Part shown: piece by piece, positions 1 through 7,852 of the stretch
How the letters are laid out: the number at the start of each line of letters is the position of its first letter
Numbering within the stretch: the stretch's first letter is position 1
Assembly: GCA_002296885.1 (NCBI GenBank)
Contig: DBIH01000203.1
Span: forward strand, 1 to 14,020
DNA from: Flavobacterium sp. UBA807
GTDB taxonomy: Bacteria > Bacteroidota > Bacteroidia > Flavobacteriales > Flavobacteriaceae
Length of the DNA stretch: 14,020 nucleotides
Reading direction: 5' to 3'
Notes under the pieces: model-generated
What the model saw: the letters and a program-made list of their open reading frames with translations, nothing else
What the model was told of the DNA's origin: nothing
Databases searched by the model: none
Position numbers and translations under genes: made by a program

Positions 1-239
1 ATATCTTCCTGAGTGCTGTTGGAAACCGATTTATAATATAACGCTGAAAAATGAAATCCCGAACCAAAAAGTTGGGAAAGAATAAATTGCAAGCTTAAGC
101 ACACCCCTAAAGTTCCTATTTGTGAAGGCAGGAAAAATAAAGCCGGAACTGATATGACTGCTAAAGATGTAATTCCCAGAATAATATACCCAATAATGAG
201 CAGGACGTAATCTAACTTTATCAGTTTTAAATTAATCAT
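1..239 (-). CDS. Partial polytopic membrane protein, possible Wzx-type polysaccharide flippase (N-terminus only)
   Basis: The first 79 residues are visible; the frame is open to the left edge, so the C-terminal part is missing. The ATG overlaps the stop of the upstream methyltransferase in a TAATG junction, which indicates translational coupling. After a short basic start (MINLKLIKLDY) there are two strongly hydrophobic segments, at about residues 11-37 and 42-60, joined by a short loop. The order of helix, short loop with a Gly (SQIGTLGV), helix, then FGSGFHFSAL is reminiscent of the N-terminus of Wzx/MATE-like flippases, where a conserved Gly-rich stretch ends the second helix. The position at the end of a glycan-assembly operon fits a lipid-linked oligosaccharide exporter. 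The family call is weak because only two helices can be seen. A polymerase or another membrane protein is also possible. Confidence 0.5.
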   Translation of the reverse strand, partial: MINLKLIKLDYVLLIIGYIILGITSLAVISVPALFFLPSQIGTLGVCLSLQFILSQLFGSGFHFSALYYKSVSNSTQED

Positions 240-889
240 TATTGTTTTTCAACGACTATAATTATCCATGGAAAAGGCCTAAAAACCTTGACTATCTTTC
301 CATAAGGTTTTACCAATTTATTTAAGCTCCTGAAATTGAAATGATTGATATGCCCGGGTGTATTCCCGAAGTCTTTCAGGTATTGGAGCCGTGCCATGTT
401 TGCCATTCTCCAGATTGGCTCATTTGGTACCGAAATGACAACATATTTAGAACTAATTCTAAACAACTCTTTTATGGCAGTTTCGGGCATTTCGAGATGT
501 TCTAAAACCTCAAGCAAGAAAACCATGTTGAATTCATTATCTTTTCGGGTAAGTTCATAAACTGATTCCTGAATTACCTTAAAAGGAAAATCAAGTGAAT
601 TTATTTTTTCAACATATCGATTATCATATTCCGATGCTTCAAAAGCAGTGGTTATTTTCAACGAATCCAAAGTAGATTTTATGCGTAAAGAAGATTCAGC
701 TGCTCCGCATCCTACTTCCAGCAATTTATCATTATCCTTAAGATAATTCTTCAGGATAAAATCAATTTTCTTATAAAAATTAGCATATAATTTTTTACTG
801 ATTGGATTTTGGGAATCATATTCCAACTTATTGTAATCCCACAATTCATCTTTTGACATTTCATCAAAACCAACAAACTTTTTATCCAT
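239..889 (-). CDS. Class I SAM-dependent methyltransferase
   Basis: This 216-residue soluble protein has a class I Rossmann methyltransferase core. Motif I is LEVGCGAAES at residues 57-66 (SAM binding, with a less usual AAES ending). FEAS at about 83-86 is the acidic end of strand 2. LEVLEHL at 126-132 resembles motif IV of the Methyltransf_11/23 type. ISVPNEP at 152-158 and GHINHFN at 179-185 are typical of small-molecule or sugar methyltransferases with an ubiE-like core. The start overlaps the end of the amidotransferase fusion gene by 8 bases (ATGGATAA junction), so the two are probably co-translated and may act on the same sugar. There is no signal peptide or membrane helix, so it is cytoplasmic. 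The acceptor atom (O or N) cannot be read from the sequence. I infer glycan or sugar-nucleotide methylation from context. Confidence 0.85.
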   Translation of the reverse strand: MDKKFVGFDEMSKDELWDYNKLEYDSQNPISKKLYANFYKKIDFILKNYLKDNDKLLEVGCGAAESSLRIKSTLDSLKITTAFEASEYDNRYVEKINSLDFPFKVIQESVYELTRKDNEFNMVFLLEVLEHLEMPETAIKELFRISSKYVVISVPNEPIWRMANMARLQYLKDFGNTPGHINHFNFRSLNKLVKPYGKIVKVFRPFPWIIIVVEKQ

Positions 890-2870
890 AATGAGGTTTA
901 ATCTTATTAATTATTTTAATTGCATCTTTCCAATCCAATCTAATTGTATTACAATACCATTGTATTGATTCCCAACGCGGATAATTTTCTTCCTGAACCT
1001 TTTTAAGCGCTTCATCCCGAGTGATTTTCCCTTCTCTTATCTGATTACTCCTAAAAGTATCATTTTCAGTAAAGCCCGCAACCATATAATAGATATAATT
1101 GTAAAACGCTGCAGTTCCGTCACCAATTCTCCATGTTGATTTTGTATAAGGATCCAGTTCCCAGTTGTATTGACCCAAAATAGTATCCTCAACTGTTTTT
1201 TCATCCCATTCAATATAATCGAACAAGTTCAGGTAATCATGCTTTTGTCCGTAATAGGATAAAAATGCGGTAGCGGTATCTAATAAAGAAGTGTTGATAT
1301 ATTTTGGATTAGTAATAAACTGCGCTCCATAAAAGCCCATCATTTTTAGTTTGTTAAAACTCGAAACATTGTAAGCCATTGCTCCGTTTAAATCTTGTTT
1401 CGCTCCTGAAAATGCTGTCTTGAAGCCTGTTTTTTCTAAATGATTTTCTCCCATTATGGAAACTTTCAAATCATTTTGCTTCATTATCAGATGATTATAA
1501 TAGAAATAATGTTTGTCACCAGCCATAAACAGTGGAATTGTTCCCAAATGTGGTTTATGCAGCCAGGCTTCAACATTGAGCCTGATAAAATTTCTTTTCT
1601 TCCTGATATCAGCAGAAACCAAAATATGCTCGATGCCTAATTTGGAGCACATTCTCGACTGATTTCTTCTTGATAAATCGGTTAACATTCCCCAGTCATA
1701 AGAGAATGCGATTGGGTTCATTCCCAATTCTTTCTTCACATAATGCATCACATAACTGCTGTCTCTTCCTCCGCTAAACGGAATAACGCAATCCGGTTTG
1801 TCATTTGTTGTCAATCTATAATTTGAAAGCAGACTAATCAATTCATCTTTCGATTTCATCTGTTTGGAAACATGATTATTGCAGTAGTTGCAAACTCCGT
1901 CTTGGTCGTATACAATATTGGGGAAAGTTTCTGGTAAGAGGCATTTAGTACATCTTTTCAGATTGTTTATAAGGTCGTTTCTTTTGCGATATTCTTTTTC
2001 AAATTCGATTGGAATACTTTCAAAATGGTATTCCATGCTTGTGTTTTTAAAAACCGGCTTATTTAAGTTTAACTTTATTTCGGCTATATTCTTTGTTGCA
2101 CAGTTTTGTATATCCTGCTCATTTTTTTGTTCAAAAGCTACTAACCTTTTTTCAAGTTTATTGTTAACCGTCAAAATTGTGTTTGGTTTCAGGTGCTTTA
2201 TCGCATTGCTGTCGAATCTTAAATTTTTAAATTTCTGAGCGATTTCATTCAGGATATGCCTTTCAGACGAAAAGATAAACATCGAATCATCTTCATTAAA
2301 TAAATAATATAAAGACCCATTATTCGTAGCCAAAATCAATTCTTCTCTATCTTCGAAAAGCAATGCAATATTGGCAATCCCTTCTATTTGAGAGTACATT
2401 TTCTGAACAGAGGCAATTAGGCTTTTCTGTGTTTTCAGATTGTAATTAATTAATGTTGGAATCAATTCAGTATCCAATTCTGATTTTTTTGACTCACGTC
2501 CTACCAGATCCCAAAGCTCATTATCATTGACGATTATTCCATTATGGATTGCCAAAATACCGTTTTTTACAACGGGCTGATTGTTGTTGTTATCCTGTTC
2601 ATACCCGTTGGTCACTAATCTTGAATGTCCGATGACCGTTTTAAAATTGGTTTCAATCGATTTGGAAACCTGAAGATTAAAGTCGGGCATCTTAATCAAA
2701 TCAGTAGCCGGAATAGGAGCTTTCAAGTATTTAATTTCTGATTTTGTATTAATCGCAAGCCCGCAGGCTTCCTTTCCTCGTGATTCAGAAAGCTTCAAAA
2801 GGTCTTTAATCAATTGCAAATCAGAAGCTTTTATTTTTGAACAGCCCGAAAAACCGAAAATTCCGCACAT
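882..2870 (-). CDS. Fusion of class II glutamine amidotransferase with WbpG/PseA-type N-acetyl-sugar amidotransferase
   Basis: This 662-residue protein has two enzyme modules. Residues 2 to about 245 are a class II (Ntn) glutaminase: Cys2 follows the initiator Met (MCGIFGF), followed by RGKEACGLA (31-39), GHSRLVTNG (81-89), AIHNGIIVN (107-115), ELDTELIP (131-138) and SSERHIL (201-207). These resemble GlmS/asparagine synthase glutaminase motifs. Residues about 300-662 match the N-acetyl-sugar amidotransferase family (WbpG, PseA): a likely zinc-binding set C307, C310, C327, C330, a PP-loop ATP site PFSGGRDSS (364-372), and the family's C-terminal WRIGDGT region (580-586). Known WbpG enzymes (about 380 residues) convert a sugar acetamido group to acetamidino and take ammonia from separate HisH/HisF homologues. 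Here the glutaminase is built in and no hisH/hisF is in the window. The gene lies 5 bases after a GT2 gene and overlaps the next methyltransferase. The substrate is inferred; a nonulosonic acid or another N-acetylated sugar is plausible. Confidence 0.88.
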   Translation of the reverse strand: MCGIFGFSGCSKIKASDLQLIKDLLKLSESRGKEACGLAINTKSEIKYLKAPIPATDLIKMPDFNLQVSKSIETNFKTVIGHSRLVTNGYEQDNNNNQPVVKNGILAIHNGIIVNDNELWDLVGRESKKSELDTELIPTLINYNLKTQKSLIASVQKMYSQIEGIANIALLFEDREELILATNNGSLYYLFNEDDSMFIFSSERHILNEIAQKFKNLRFDSNAIKHLKPNTILTVNNKLEKRLVAFEQKNEQDIQNCATKNIAEIKLNLNKPVFKNTSMEYHFESIPIEFEKEYRKRNDLINNLKRCTKCLLPETFPNIVYDQDGVCNYCNNHVSKQMKSKDELISLLSNYRLTTNDKPDCVIPFSGGRDSSYVMHYVKKELGMNPIAFSYDWGMLTDLSRRNQSRMCSKLGIEHILVSADIRKKRNFIRLNVEAWLHKPHLGTIPLFMAGDKHYFYYNHLIMKQNDLKVSIMGENHLEKTGFKTAFSGAKQDLNGAMAYNVSSFNKLKMMGFYGAQFITNPKYINTSLLDTATAFLSYYGQKHDYLNLFDYIEWDEKTVEDTILGQYNWELDPYTKSTWRIGDGTAAFYNYIYYMVAGFTENDTFRSNQIREGKITRDEALKKVQEENYPRWESIQWYCNTIRLDWKDAIKIINKIKPHYG

Positions 2871-2875
2871 AAATT

Positions 2876-3970
2876 TTATTTATAAAGTCTGTCGTTATCC
2901 TGGATGTCCATCCACATAGCAAAAAGGAAACTCTGAATACTGCTTATTCCCAAGAAGGTAAAGGCGAAAAGCGTTTCAAATGATAAATTTTTATCTAAAA
3001 TCAATGCATTGCCAACTTTATATAAATAGGGAATCCAGATGGCTCCAAGCAAAAAGGAAAAATGATATAAGATAAACAACGGATGAAAATCCCTGAATAA
3101 GTATTTGAACCAAAGTCTTTTGAAAAACGATTTTATCAATAGGATGGAAACTGTTGGAATTACCTTAAAAATCTTCATTTTTGATTGCTCGCCAATGTCG
3201 TAAACCGGTTTTATCTCAACTTCTCTTAACGTGCAAAAGGCGATGTTAAGCTTTACCAGCATATCATTTGGATAACCATATTTCTTGTAAATATCATATA
3301 ACCGGATAGCGTTCAATGCTTTATTTGAAATTGCGGTATAGCCGGTTTGTGTATCAGAAACATGCCAATAGCCACTGGCTAATTTTGTCAAAATTGACAA
3401 AATCGAGTTTCCAAAAAATCTAACCTTAGGAATAACTAATAGTGCACTTCTGTGGATAAGCCGATTGCCTTTGGCGTAATCAATATTTTCAAAAATAATA
3501 GGTTCGCATAAACTCAATAATTCATCAGGATCCATTTGTCCGTCGCCATCCATAGTTGCCACGCAATCTATTCCGTGGTCTTTTGCCCATTTATATCCTG
3601 TAGCAATTCCGGAGCCTTTGCCCGCATTAGTCAGATGGCTAATCAATACAATTCTATCGCTATTGTTATCGTTATAAATTTCACGTGGCGTAAAATATTG
3701 TATTTCCTTTTTTTGAAGTTCCTGAACTATAATATTAGCTCTGTTGTAATTATTAGGCTTTATTTTATCGAGTATGTTATCAATCTGAATTGATTTATTT
3801 TCTATAGAATGTATATAATCCTTTACAATTGAAGCCGTGTTATCGGTAGATTTATCATCTATAACTATAATTCTATCCACAAAATCGGGCATTGTTTTAA
3901 TGACCTGAATTATTTGTGTTTCTTCATTAAAACAAGGAACAACAACTGCAACAGTTTTATTGTTTATCAT
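2876..3970 (-). CDS. GT2 glycosyltransferase of dolichyl-phosphate-sugar-synthase type with C-terminal membrane helices
   Basis: This 364-residue protein opens with the GT2 signature VVVPCFNEE (9-17) and VIDDKSTDNT (36-45). It continues with NAGKGSGIATGY (115-126), the nucleotide/metal site DGDGQMDPDEL (141-151) and the acceptor region DTQTGYTAIS (206-215). These match polyprenyl-phosphate glycosyltransferases (DPM1/DesII-like), which load a sugar from a nucleotide donor onto undecaprenyl phosphate. Two hydrophobic segments at about 297-318 and 331-355 should anchor it in the inner membrane. Unusually, about 50 residues lie between the DDKSTDNT strand and the NAGKGSG loop (about 50-107), where most GT2 proteins have about 15-20. 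It follows the GT39-like gene by 4 bases. A polyprenyl-phosphate-sugar synthase next to a GT-C protein that could use such a donor is a sensible pair. Donor sugar unknown. Confidence 0.87.
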   Translation of the reverse strand: MINNKTVAVVVPCFNEETQIIQVIKTMPDFVDRIIVIDDKSTDNTASIVKDYIHSIENKSIQIDNILDKIKPNNYNRANIIVQELQKKEIQYFTPREIYNDNNSDRIVLISHLTNAGKGSGIATGYKWAKDHGIDCVATMDGDGQMDPDELLSLCEPIIFENIDYAKGNRLIHRSALLVIPKVRFFGNSILSILTKLASGYWHVSDTQTGYTAISNKALNAIRLYDIYKKYGYPNDMLVKLNIAFCTLREVEIKPVYDIGEQSKMKIFKVIPTVSILLIKSFFKRLWFKYLFRDFHPLFILYHFSFLLGAIWIPYLYKVGNALILDKNLSFETLFAFTFLGISSIQSFLFAMWMDIQDNDRLYK

Positions 3971-3974
3971 AAAA

Positions 3975-5126
3975 TTATAATTTATTTAATAGCATATAGT
4001 CTATCCGCAATTCGTTTACAACATAAACAACCGATAAAATTAAGGCTAATTTTTCAAAATACTTTTCATTCACTTTTAATGAAGTGTAAAATAAATAAAA
4101 TCCAATCCAACATGCTGGTAACAACACCAGCCAATATCTACTGAATCCGGTTCCTGCAAAAATCAATCCCAGCATAACCAAAAAGACTGCCAGTGCGACT
4201 GTTCTATATGCTCTGACTTTCCATTTGGTAAAAAATCCATAAGAAAAAATAAATATCAAACCCAGACTGACAATCCAATTTCTTAATCCGGTCATTGGCA
4301 CAAAAAGTGAAATAAAAGCGGGAATCCCGTTAATTCTCATTGCTTCATCATGCTTAATAATTCCTAATCCACATTTAATATTGTAAAAAATGTCATTATC
4401 CTTGAATCTTTTAAAATAGCTTTGATCCAGATATACTTCATTTTCAACGGATAACACATACTTAAACCACAGAAGCAGTGGTACAAGGCAAATAAATGAA
4501 ATTACTATTACTTTATAGATTGTTTTGTACTCACTTTGATTAAATAAACGTATCAGATATTCAAGGATATAAAACCCTGCAATCAGAAGAAAAACTCCAT
4601 ATAAATAACGGGTTATTATTAAGAAAAAAAGTGGGATTATGAAATATAAAATCTGTTTAGGTGATTCAATCCTGTCTATAACATAATACAAAAACATCCA
4701 AAAGAAACAAAACAGTATTGATTCGGGATATATGGCTGTACACCAGGTTACGATGACATTATTAGTGGCAGATAATAAAATAATCAACAGAGAGATATTT
4801 GTAGGAATGTTTATTTTCTTTAAAAATGAAAAGCAAAATTTCAACCCTATTACCATCAATAATAGATTAAAAATCCTGACAAATATAAATCCGATAGTTG
4901 GCATTGACTTAAAATAGAAAAGAGCAACCAAAAAAGGTAATGTCGGAGTAAAAGTTGACGGTTGACCAAAAAGTGAATATTGTCCTTTTGTCACAATGTT
5001 TTTCCCTATTTCTGCATATTGGATTTCATCTGAAGCTAATGGAAAAAACATCCCTCTTAAAGCAGAAACGAAAGAAATAACCAACAACGCATATATTAGG
5101 TTTTTTTGAGTAAGGATTTTTTTCAT
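3975..5126 (-). CDS. Polytopic membrane protein, GT39/ArnT-like (GT-C fold) glycosyltransferase
   Basis: This 383-residue protein is hydrophobic throughout, with about nine or ten predicted membrane helices judged by eye. After the first helix (about 10-30) comes an external loop with PLASDEIQYAEIGKNI, where Asp33-Glu34 fits the acidic catalytic motif of GT-C enzymes of the GT39/PMT/ArnT class. This is followed by a GQPSTFTPTLPFL segment typical of loop 1. These enzymes move a sugar from a polyprenyl-phosphate carrier to an acceptor on the periplasmic side. At 383 residues it is shorter than usual GT39 proteins (about 500) and lacks their large C-terminal periplasmic domain. The next gene encodes a DPM1-like GT2 that could supply its donor. 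An O-antigen polymerase (Wzy) is an alternative but is less supported because of the DE motif in loop 1. Confidence 0.68.
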   Translation of the reverse strand: MKKILTQKNLIYALLVISFVSALRGMFFPLASDEIQYAEIGKNIVTKGQYSLFGQPSTFTPTLPFLVALFYFKSMPTIGFIFVRIFNLLLMVIGLKFCFSFLKKINIPTNISLLIILLSATNNVIVTWCTAIYPESILFCFFWMFLYYVIDRIESPKQILYFIIPLFFLIITRYLYGVFLLIAGFYILEYLIRLFNQSEYKTIYKVIVISFICLVPLLLWFKYVLSVENEVYLDQSYFKRFKDNDIFYNIKCGLGIIKHDEAMRINGIPAFISLFVPMTGLRNWIVSLGLIFIFSYGFFTKWKVRAYRTVALAVFLVMLGLIFAGTGFSRYWLVLLPACWIGFYLFYTSLKVNEKYFEKLALILSVVYVVNELRIDYMLLNKL

Positions 5127-5130
5127 AAAC

Positions 5131-6282
5131 TTATTGATTATCGTTTACAGTTTTTTGATAAAAGTCGGCATTTTGTTTGGCAACTACTTCAATACTAAAC
5201 TTTTCTTCTACTTTCTTTCGTGCTCTTTCACCCATTTTTTTTCGGGCAATTGGATTGTCAAGTAACTCCAAAATTTTATTAGCATATTCTGAATGCGCCT
5301 TGGGATGAACCAAAAAACCATTAATTCCGTCATCTATAATTTCCGGTGCCCAACCAATATCAGACGCTACGATAGCTTTCTGCATCGCCATTGCCTCTAA
5401 CCACGAAACCGGTAATGCTTCGGCAAAAGTCGGGAAAATACAAACCGATGCTGCACTAATGTATTCTTTTATTTTTTCATAGGGAACACTGCCGATGTAA
5501 TCTACATTTTGCAAAGCGGTTTTGTCAAATAAAGATTGCATTATTTGCCATGTTGAAGTGTTGCCCGTTATAATGTCTGATGCATCTCGACCAATTAAAA
5601 TCAGCCTTGCCTTATTGTTCCGTTTATGGACTTCATTAAAAATCAAAGGCAATTCCAAAAGCCCTTTTTTTCTAATTAAAGTTCCAAAATATAATAAGGT
5701 ATTTTCCTCAACCTCGTTTTCTTCTTTTGTCGAAAATTTATTTAAGTCGATACCATTTGGTATCACAGTAAAATTTCGTTGCAATGAGAATAATTCATTG
5801 GTTAAATCTGCTGTATACTGACTAACCGAAATAAATGCGTTTGCTCTTTGAAGTGCTCTTTTTTCGCGAAGCTTATTGATGCTTTTAACCGGTCTTTTAT
5901 CTAAATGGCAAAAATAAGTATCTGAGCCGTGTAGCTTTATGACAATTGGGCAATTTACAGAAATATTGGATGTAATTCCAGTCCAGTCAGGAGCTTCAAC
6001 GATATCAATCTTATTTTCATTTACCAGCAAATTAATTCGTTTTTCAATCTTTTTTTGAGTTAAAAATCTTGATAATCCCTTTAATTTTACATTTTTGATT
6101 TTGTGAATGACAATTCCGTTTTCAGAAAATATTTCATCTTTTTCCTGTCCATAAATCAGTACTATAATCTGGTGCCCTTCGCCAAGCAATCCTTTACTTA
6201 AATTCATAATACTTGTCCCTATCCCAGCTGCAAAACCGGTTTTGGAATGAGGATATTCGGATGTAAGAAAAGCTATTTTCAT
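5131..6282 (-). CDS. GT4-family glycosyltransferase (GT-B fold)
   Basis: This 383-residue protein has the two-domain GT-B layout of GT4 enzymes. The N-terminal domain begins MKIAFLTSEYPHS with a glycine-rich loop GFAAGIGTS (16-24), and KLHGSD (116-121) follows. The C-terminal domain has VIPNGIDLNKF (173-183), LYFGTLIRKKGL (197-208), and the retaining-enzyme EX7E motif with Glu288 and Glu296 (EALPVSWLE), followed by the donor-binding DDGINGFLV (317-325). Length and motif order are normal for the family. It should be a cytoplasmic, peripherally membrane-bound enzyme adding a sugar from a nucleotide donor with retention of configuration. Four bases separate it from the preceding methyltransferase gene. 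Sugar and linkage cannot be deduced. Confidence 0.92.
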   Translation of the reverse strand: MKIAFLTSEYPHSKTGFAAGIGTSIMNLSKGLLGEGHQIIVLIYGQEKDEIFSENGIVIHKIKNVKLKGLSRFLTQKKIEKRINLLVNENKIDIVEAPDWTGITSNISVNCPIVIKLHGSDTYFCHLDKRPVKSINKLREKRALQRANAFISVSQYTADLTNELFSLQRNFTVIPNGIDLNKFSTKEENEVEENTLLYFGTLIRKKGLLELPLIFNEVHKRNNKARLILIGRDASDIITGNTSTWQIMQSLFDKTALQNVDYIGSVPYEKIKEYISAASVCIFPTFAEALPVSWLEAMAMQKAIVASDIGWAPEIIDDGINGFLVHPKAHSEYANKILELLDNPIARKKMGERARKKVEEKFSIEVVAKQNADFYQKTVNDNQ

Positions 6283-6286
6283 TAAA

Positions 6287-7270
6287 TCATTTTTTTATCC
6301 AGACGCAGGATATATTTCTACCATTCAGGCAATTTTTTGAAATAAATCCCTCTTCTTTTTCAGCATAGCTTTCAATTAAATCACTTTTTAAATAACCATA
6401 AAAACCATAAGATCTCATTTTGATTAATTCAAAATCTTGTAGTTGTTTTTTTAGGAAATTTAAAGAAATACCTTTATTTAAAGTATCGTTCTTCGTTTCG
6501 ACATGTATATCAGTAATGCTCCAAATTTCATCAGCTGTCATTCTTTTTTTAATTGTTTTTTCAGCTAAAAGTTTATCATTTACCAAATCAATATAATCTT
6601 TTCGATTAATCAATCTTTTAATTGGCTTTAAAATTTTTTTAGGAAAATAGTCTGTCCATTTTTTCTTTATCGGCAGCAAGGAAATTTCTTTTTCATATTG
6701 AGCTTTACGATTTTTATATTCAATATCATTTAGGTAGTCTCCGTTAGGATCCTGAAGATGAATAAGTATTCCTTTATGTTCTAATACTTCTTCAACTTGT
6801 TTTAAAAAGGCTTCCAAATCCGGGATATGATGGAGTACTGAAGAAATAATTATTACATCAACCTTTTCGTTTAATTCTGAAAGATAGGAGTTAACGATTT
6901 TATATTTCTTATTCCATGTTTTTGCTTTTTCTTCTGCAAATTTTAACATGTTTGGCGATGTATCCAAAAGTGTAATTTGATCTATATGCTGCCCCAATCT
7001 TGAATTTAAGAGGATGTTTGAACTCAATCCGGTTCCACATCCAATATCCAACAAATGTAATTTACTACTTTTTATATCTTCGTATTCAAACAAATCATCA
7101 ACTAATAAATTGATTTGTTGCTGAAGACTTCCCCACATATCAGCATGCATCCTATCATAATACTCCGCTTCAAAGTCATGGAATACAATATTTACTCTTT
7201 CCTGAAACTCTTGAACAGACAGTGGTGATTTTGTTTTTTTGAGCAAAGGGATTAAAGTATCGTATGACAT
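6287..7270 (-). CDS. Class I SAM-dependent methyltransferase
   Basis: This 327-residue protein has a clear class I methyltransferase core: motif I LDIGCGTGLSS (74-84), the acidic strand-2 end LLDTSPNML (101-109), and SSVLHHIPD (143-151), the Methyltransf_25/12 form of motif IV. HLQDPNGDYL (171-180) follows the fourth strand. An N-terminal extension of about 65 residues and a C-terminal part of about 145 residues flank the core; the latter includes a basic patch around 202-224 (KKK, KKILKPIKR, NRK). The extra regions may bind the glycan substrate or a membrane lipid. The gene is very AT-rich, more so than neuB upstream. It starts 21 bases after the acetyltransferase, with an A/T-only leader. 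A glycan O- or N-methyltransferase is inferred from context; the acceptor is unknown. Confidence 0.85.
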   Translation of the reverse strand: MSYDTLIPLLKKTKSPLSVQEFQERVNIVFHDFEAEYYDRMHADMWGSLQQQINLLVDDLFEYEDIKSSKLHLLDIGCGTGLSSNILLNSRLGQHIDQITLLDTSPNMLKFAEEKAKTWNKKYKIVNSYLSELNEKVDVIIISSVLHHIPDLEAFLKQVEEVLEHKGILIHLQDPNGDYLNDIEYKNRKAQYEKEISLLPIKKKWTDYFPKKILKPIKRLINRKDYIDLVNDKLLAEKTIKKRMTADEIWSITDIHVETKNDTLNKGISLNFLKKQLQDFELIKMRSYGFYGYLKSDLIESYAEKEEGFISKNCLNGRNISCVWIKK

Positions 7271-7291
7271 TAAATTAATTTTATTAAATTT

Positions 7292-7852
7292 TTATTTCGC
7301 ATTTTGTATGTAATAGGATGACAAATCCTTATCTAAAATTATAGACGTTGCCGGTAAAATAGTCTTTCCGTCGGCTATACTTTCCGTTACAACAGAATTT
7401 GCTCCTATGGTTACATTATTTCCTATAGTAATATTCCCAAAAACTCCGGCATTTGGGCCTATAAAAACATTATTCCCTATTGTTGGGACTCCCTTTTTTT
7501 TACCATAGTTACTTACTCCAATCGTCATCCCTTGTGAGATGTTACAGTTATCTCCAATGACTGTATCGCCATGAATGACAATGTTGCCAAAGTGTCCGAT
7601 ATAAAAACCTTTTCCTATTTGGGTTCTATATGATATATCGAACCCATATTTTACTTTCAAACGTCTTAACCACCAAAAGAAAAAATAAAATAACATTCTG
7701 TTTTTTCTTCTGTAATGTTGAGTCAAACGAAAAATAGTCATGAACTTCAAGCCAGGGTTGGGCTGAATATAAAAAACGGAAAACAGCCTACCGATTGATA
7801 TTTTTTGAATACCACAGCGTTTGTAATCCGATAAAATAATTTCTTTTAACAT
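7292..7852 (-). CDS. Serine-acetyltransferase-like hexapeptide-repeat O-acetyltransferase
   Basis: This 186-residue protein carries the left-handed beta-helix of hexapeptide acyltransferases. Repeats run from about residue 72 to 156 (for example IGKGFYIG, VIGDNCNIS, IGNNVFIG, ITIGNNVTIG). The block GFDISYRTQIGKGFYIGHFG matches the CysE/WcaB/EpsC region, where a His near IGH (His87) and a second His (His94, VIHGD) sit in the active site. It lacks the long N-terminal helical domain of true cysteine-pathway CysE proteins. It has about 65 residues there, with a hydrophobic/basic stretch (NRMLFYFFFWWLRRLK, 51-66). It is therefore more likely a sugar O-acetyltransferase acting at the membrane with acetyl-CoA. 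The start shares one base with the preceding stop (TAATG). Target sugar unknown. Confidence 0.85.
   Translation of the reverse strand: MLKEIILSDYKRCGIQKISIGRLFSVFYIQPNPGLKFMTIFRLTQHYRRKNRMLFYFFFWWLRRLKVKYGFDISYRTQIGKGFYIGHFGNIVIHGDTVIGDNCNISQGMTIGVSNYGKKKGVPTIGNNVFIGPNAGVFGNITIGNNVTIGANSVVTESIADGKTILPATSIILDKDLSSYYIQNAK

Noticed and set aside
345..560. Open frames on the plus strand (for example 345-560, 1888-2238, 12317-12805)
   Set aside because: All lie antisense within well-supported minus-strand genes, have no recognisable domains and show unusual composition; they are shadow frames.
882..2870. Ordinary asparagine synthase (AsnB)
   Set aside because: The N-terminal glutaminase fits, but the four-Cys motif before the PP-loop and the WRIGDGT region belong to N-acetyl-sugar amidotransferases, not AsnB.
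3975..5126. O-antigen polymerase (Wzy) call for the membrane protein
   Set aside because: An Asp-Glu pair in the first external loop and the following loop sequence fit the GT39/GT-C class better. Wzy is kept only as an alternative.
7494..7501. Eight-base A/T homopolymer tract in the acetyltransferase as a phase-variation switch
   Set aside because: Similar A7-A8 tracts occur in several genes here (about 5235-5242 and 9239-9246) and are expected in such AT-rich Lys-rich coding sequence. No longer tract or frame disruption is seen.
7292..7852. Cysteine-pathway serine acetyltransferase CysE
   Set aside because: The long N-terminal helical domain of CysE is missing, and the gene is inside a glycan operon; a sugar O-acetyltransferase is more likely.
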